A stretch of DNA of 64,000 nucleotides, from positions 1,488,001 to 1,552,000 of the forward strand of contig JACCLO010000002.1 of assembly GCA_029448655.1 (NCBI GenBank), read 5' to 3'. The position numbers were made by a program, and so were the translations under genes. This DNA is from Wolfiporia cocos. Its lineage: Eukaryota > Basidiomycota > Agaricomycetes > Polyporales > Phaeolaceae. Every line of letters starts with the position of its first letter. The first letter of the stretch is position 1. Positions 60,894 to 64,000 of the stretch are shown piece after piece. The notes beneath the pieces are model-generated. The model saw only the letters and a program-made list of their open reading frames with translations. It was not told the DNA's origin and did no database searches.

Positions 60894-61450
60894 AAGAATT
60901 CTCCTAATTTTCCTCTATTTTCTACTATTTTTCCGGTATTTCTACCAATCAATCTTAACTTTCTATACTGATCAGTAGCTTGTCTGGTTCATAACATTAT
61001 CGTTAGATACAAGCCAAATGATGACTGCATTATCTGACCTTACACGTGGTTATCTTATCTATGGAAGTTTCCATAAAGTCACATGTCTAGTACGAGCCAA
61101 TTGGACATTACATCCGGAAGCTGTCAGCACTTACATGTCAGTGGACTGGGCGCTGGTCACGCCCTTGGTTACTAATGACAATGCACACAATCTGCTATTT
61201 GTGCAGCCACTGCTGCCTTTCTATATCCCGGCATTGATCGGTATATCCTTTTAATAAGTATTACTCATTACTTAGGTCTTTGGGGACTTGTATATACAGA
61301 TAAGGGTTCACAATTGCTCTGCCATCACCACTGGTATCTGCCTTGTCGATGGATGCAGCTAGAGTGATACTTTACGATATAGTAGTACTCCATGATACAT
61401 TCCATAGTACCCAACATACTCCCCTTCCTACGTATATTTTCTAGAGGGAT
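60894..61450. other. Repeat-region spacer, nothing recognised
   Basis: A+T-rich, no coding frame of note. A T/C-rich run (about 60900-60945) precedes the orphan ORF's start on the opposite strand and might be its promoter. Confidence 0.35.
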
Positions 61451-61456
61451 TGAAGT

Positions 61457-62330
61457 TGTTACGGTCACACGTGAGAACCAATCATGTGCTATGCAAGGCA
61501 TTTGACCCCCTTCGCTAAAAGGGCAGTAATCTCACGGTTAGGCAAGATCGTGGTTCCCGGTATATGAACCTATCCTCCAGAGCCAGATTGGGTAATAGTT
61601 TCACATGCTTACCACCGTCTCAGCCATGTTACACTGTAACATCCATCCTCGATGGCATGTTCCCCACTCTCTTACGATTGGTTCGGCCATTACCGGCTTT
61701 ACATGGTCTTTGTAGGTGACCCAGAAACCTTGGGTCCAACCCTGCTACCGCCCAACAACCCATCTCTATGCCTCACCTCGCACCTAACGTCCAACGTTCC
61801 ATCGAGGAGGGCCTAAGTGCTCTACTTCTTAGGGAGAGCCTACAAGACAGAGGTCTGACGCTAAGGTCGAGTATGGCGACACGCAGACGAGCAAGGGATA
61901 GTCAAATAGTAGAGAAGGTGTTTAAGGGGGAATGCACCCCTGTGAGGCTACATTGAACTGTCTGAGGAGTACGCCTCAGACTGGACTAGCTTATATACAT
62001 GCGACGCAACATAACTAGCTAACCTTGCCCTAAAGCAACGCGGCCTGTGCGCGCGCGCCTAGTAGAGGCTGTGCTACTACATCACATGTCTTATCACGTT
62101 ACATACGGGTATCTTATCAGTTACTCTCCATCGCGCGCGGCTATCTTCATGAGTCAGGTGATTGAACGTTGAAGTTAAATGTTAGAACCGCGGGGCGGCT
62201 CAAGGCCCAGCGCCACAGCGTAAAACTGTGACAGTAGGTAGAGTTCCGACTTGTCTGTATATCCATAGATATCAGCCTCATCACCGTTTCGGGTCAGTAC
62301 TGTATAGTATCACCTGACCCTTAACAAATC
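61457..62330. mobile_element. LTR-like fragments
   Basis: Several hallmarks of fungal LTRs are crowded here. TGTTACGG starts at 61457. ATGTTACA-C-TGTAACAT (61626-61642) is an exact palindrome that looks like the end of one LTR (..TGTTACA) meeting the start of another (TGTAACATCC..). A perfect 8-bp hairpin, GTCTGAGG/CCTCAGAC (61960-61981), is followed by CTTATATACAT, a possible TATA box. No complete LTR pair or target duplication was found. A 62-codon ORF (61768) has no motif. Confidence 0.35.
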
Positions 62331-62659
62331 ATGTACTTAAGTAGGAGCTTAGCGCTCTATACTTCAGTTCTATTCTTCTCGGCTTACGCCATAGAAGTTC
62401 TCTCACTTTTGCCACGCTTGACTGGTTTCTTATCGTCTTATTCCCTCACCTTTAGGATTATAGGCAGTGAGTCCCACAGATCAGTCTGTGTCATGAAGTC
62501 TGCGAGGGTTGGGAGGACGATTTGGCCATTCACCATGTGTTACGAGTCAAATATACTCGTCGATCTATTGATCTATTTTCCTAAGTTGATACTTGACTTT
62601 CGTGGAGTCGAATCGATTTCTTCGCTCTAAGTTGAAAGACTTCTTGCCTTTGAGGGAAC
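62331..62659. other. Repeat-region spacer, nothing recognised
   Basis: A 99-codon + strand ORF is hydrophobic and Ser-rich with no family signature. It is probably chance or LTR-derived sequence. Confidence 0.35.
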
Positions 62660-62855
62660 AGATTTGTGAGCCCGAGATATTTGCTGAGCTTGTAGAACAC
62701 AAGTTTGAGAGCAAATATATGACTCCTGTTATTACAACAAGGTCAAGCTGTCTATCTTGACTGCTACACCTCAGATTATATACATGAGTGGCTACCAGAG
62801 GTCTTGTCTAGAGACCTGATGCTGCTACTACTATGATAAGACTAGCTTAATGGAT
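62660..62855 (-). repeat. Dispersed repeat, copy B (inverted partner at 59318-59515)
   Basis: The reverse complement of this segment aligns with copy A over about 195 bases, sharing CAGCTTGACCTTGTTGTAAT near 62732-62751. The two copies lie about 3.1 kb apart in opposite orientation, so they are not the two LTRs of one element. They are more likely pieces of two insertions of one family. Confidence 0.5.
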
Positions 62856-62899
62856 TCTGAAATGTATCAAGAGTGGAGTAGTTGAATACTCCACCACAC

Positions 62900-64000
62900 G
62901 AGTCATACTACTAGTCAGGGTTATACCCTGTTGTCATAAGGGGTGATTGGAATGGAGTATGAAATGTTAGAACTAGAACCTGATAGTGATGAAACAGTGA
63001 CCTGAGTTGCGTCAGGCCTTTGTCATAAGTAAATCTACATCAGTCCTCATCATAGGTAGCACTCTGCTGGGTATCTTTGCCATGTGGGTACATATATAAA
63101 TGTTGCTAATGCACTGTCTAACACAAAACAGCCAGGACACAAGCCCTGCAGCACATTGTGTTGCATCACAATTGGAGCACTTGGTTCTTGTCCCAATGAG
63201 GCAGGCAGGCTAGATCACTGCACTGTGCACAAAACAATTCATGCATTGTTCAACCATAGAGCTTTTACTGTGAGACACTGTACTCATGGAGACATACCTA
63301 TATGTTCCAACTTTCGATGTCTACTGCATGGCAGAATCTACTCCATCACCGGCACTGAGCATTTTAGCTTAATGTAAATCCTGACCTTTGAATTCTGACC
63401 CCACTGTGCACACACTTCTACAGCATCTATTGACAATCTCAAAAATTCATTCAAAGCGTTCCTGATAAATTGTTGGGAACAGATTTCTCTAAAGCTGCCT
63501 TGCTCTCTCTGGATAGCTTGCTTGCACATGAGATTTCAAGGGTGAAATTATTGATCAAGAATCTGTTCCCAATAAAACATCCGTTTTTGTATTCTAAGAA
63601 ACTCCCTCTGCCATAGCATATCTTCATACAATGAGCTATCAGTCATATACCATTGTGCATTGCAATATCCTGCGCGCCAAACTGATGCTGCTGATGGCAT
63701 GTCCGGCATCTGACAGCGGCGCATCAATTGCAAGGCACTTGGTCAAGCGGGAATTGCCGGGGATGATATGCAGCTTCTCGCCCCACTTATGGGACTCTTT
63801 ACCGACGTCCTGCCCTCAGATAGTCGGAATCATATTACAGTCACACTCTGTCAGATTACCGCAGGTGAGGCAGATCAGATGTAATTGGGATCCATGCATC
63901 ACATGCATCATGCCGCATTGTGTCCTATCCTTTGGAGTGATCAAACCGCAGCCTAATACATCTTGGCATCTTAGCGGAGTCCAATAGTGTCTGTCAAGCA
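62900..64000. other. A+T-rich repeat region with coding relics
   Basis: Minus-strand fragments look like former protein: about 63340-63530 (SFREICSQQFIRNALNEFLR, LSIDAVEVCAQW) and about 63548-63735 (CNAQWYMTDSSLYEDMLWQR, EFLRIQKRMFYWEQ). They are separated by stops and lie in different frames. About 63800-63960 minus reads QCGMMHVMHGSQLHLICLTC, GNLTECDCN, with Cys/His spacing that could be a zinc-binding piece. A decayed transposase or helicase is plausible, but I cannot name a family. The sequence runs off the window. Confidence 0.3.

Overview
The window reads as nuclear DNA of a filamentous basidiomycete, most likely an agaricomycete. Housekeeping genes are closely packed on both strands and cut by many short introns (about 45-65 bases, GTRNGT...YAG). 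Families typical of that group are present: a PDR-type ABC transporter with a degenerate first Walker A, a Kre9/Knh1-like GPI protein, a Ser/Thr-rich single-pass surface glycoprotein, and a homeodomain regulator. Exon joins below were made by eye, so gene ends are firmer than internal splice sites.

Layout. 1-316: C-terminal end of a probable SAM-dependent methyltransferase. 317-5852: poorly coding stretch with one recognisable, probably damaged, transmembrane glycoprotein gene (minus, about 2740-4520). 5853-10697 (+): SKI2 exosome-cofactor helicase. 10898-12982 (-): calnexin. 13194-16826 (-): SNU114/EFTUD2 spliceosomal GTPase, divergent from 17128-17714 (+): prefoldin subunit 1. 18486-24291 (-): PDR/ABCG transporter, divergent from 25171-26500 (+): SSP120/nucleobindin-like EF-hand protein. 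26952-33678 (-): DOP1. 34050-35576 (-): INO80 Ies4-like protein. 36560-37003 (+): ATP synthase subunit e. 37461-39369 (+): RBBP4/MSI1-type WD40 histone chaperone. 39567-39868 (-): a small three-exon SERP1/RAMP4 gene that ORF scans miss. 40087-41173 (+): BMT5 rRNA methyltransferase. 41446-42678 (+): enoyl-CoA hydratase/isomerase. 43041-43953 (+): ATP23 protease. 44480-45314 (+): GPI-anchored protein. About 46090-46185 (-): tRNA-like Pol III relic. 46287-49590 (+): coatomer gamma. 50160-51945 (+): pantothenate kinase. 52764-54877 (+): a regulator with three homeodomains.

From about 55 kb to the end the character changes. Bases are more A+T rich, no intact conserved gene is found, and the DNA is made of mobile-element debris: a 1.7-kb element with terminal inverted repeats (56795-58506), a broken Ty3/Gypsy-like gag (about 59890-60340), a pair of inverted dispersed repeats, LTR-like pieces and an orphan 189-codon ORF.

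The genes do not form a pathway cluster. They cover RNA decay, splicing, ER folding and ER membrane stress, chaperones, Golgi/COPI traffic, mitochondrial ATP synthase (structural subunit e and the ATP23 maturation protease), rRNA modification, CoA synthesis, fatty-acid oxidation and chromatin. I found no clearly new multi-gene system. The most notable items are the triple-homeodomain gene with matching intron positions, the TIR element, the MCB-bearing inverted repeat in the SNU114/PFD1 promoter and the tRNA-like relic.
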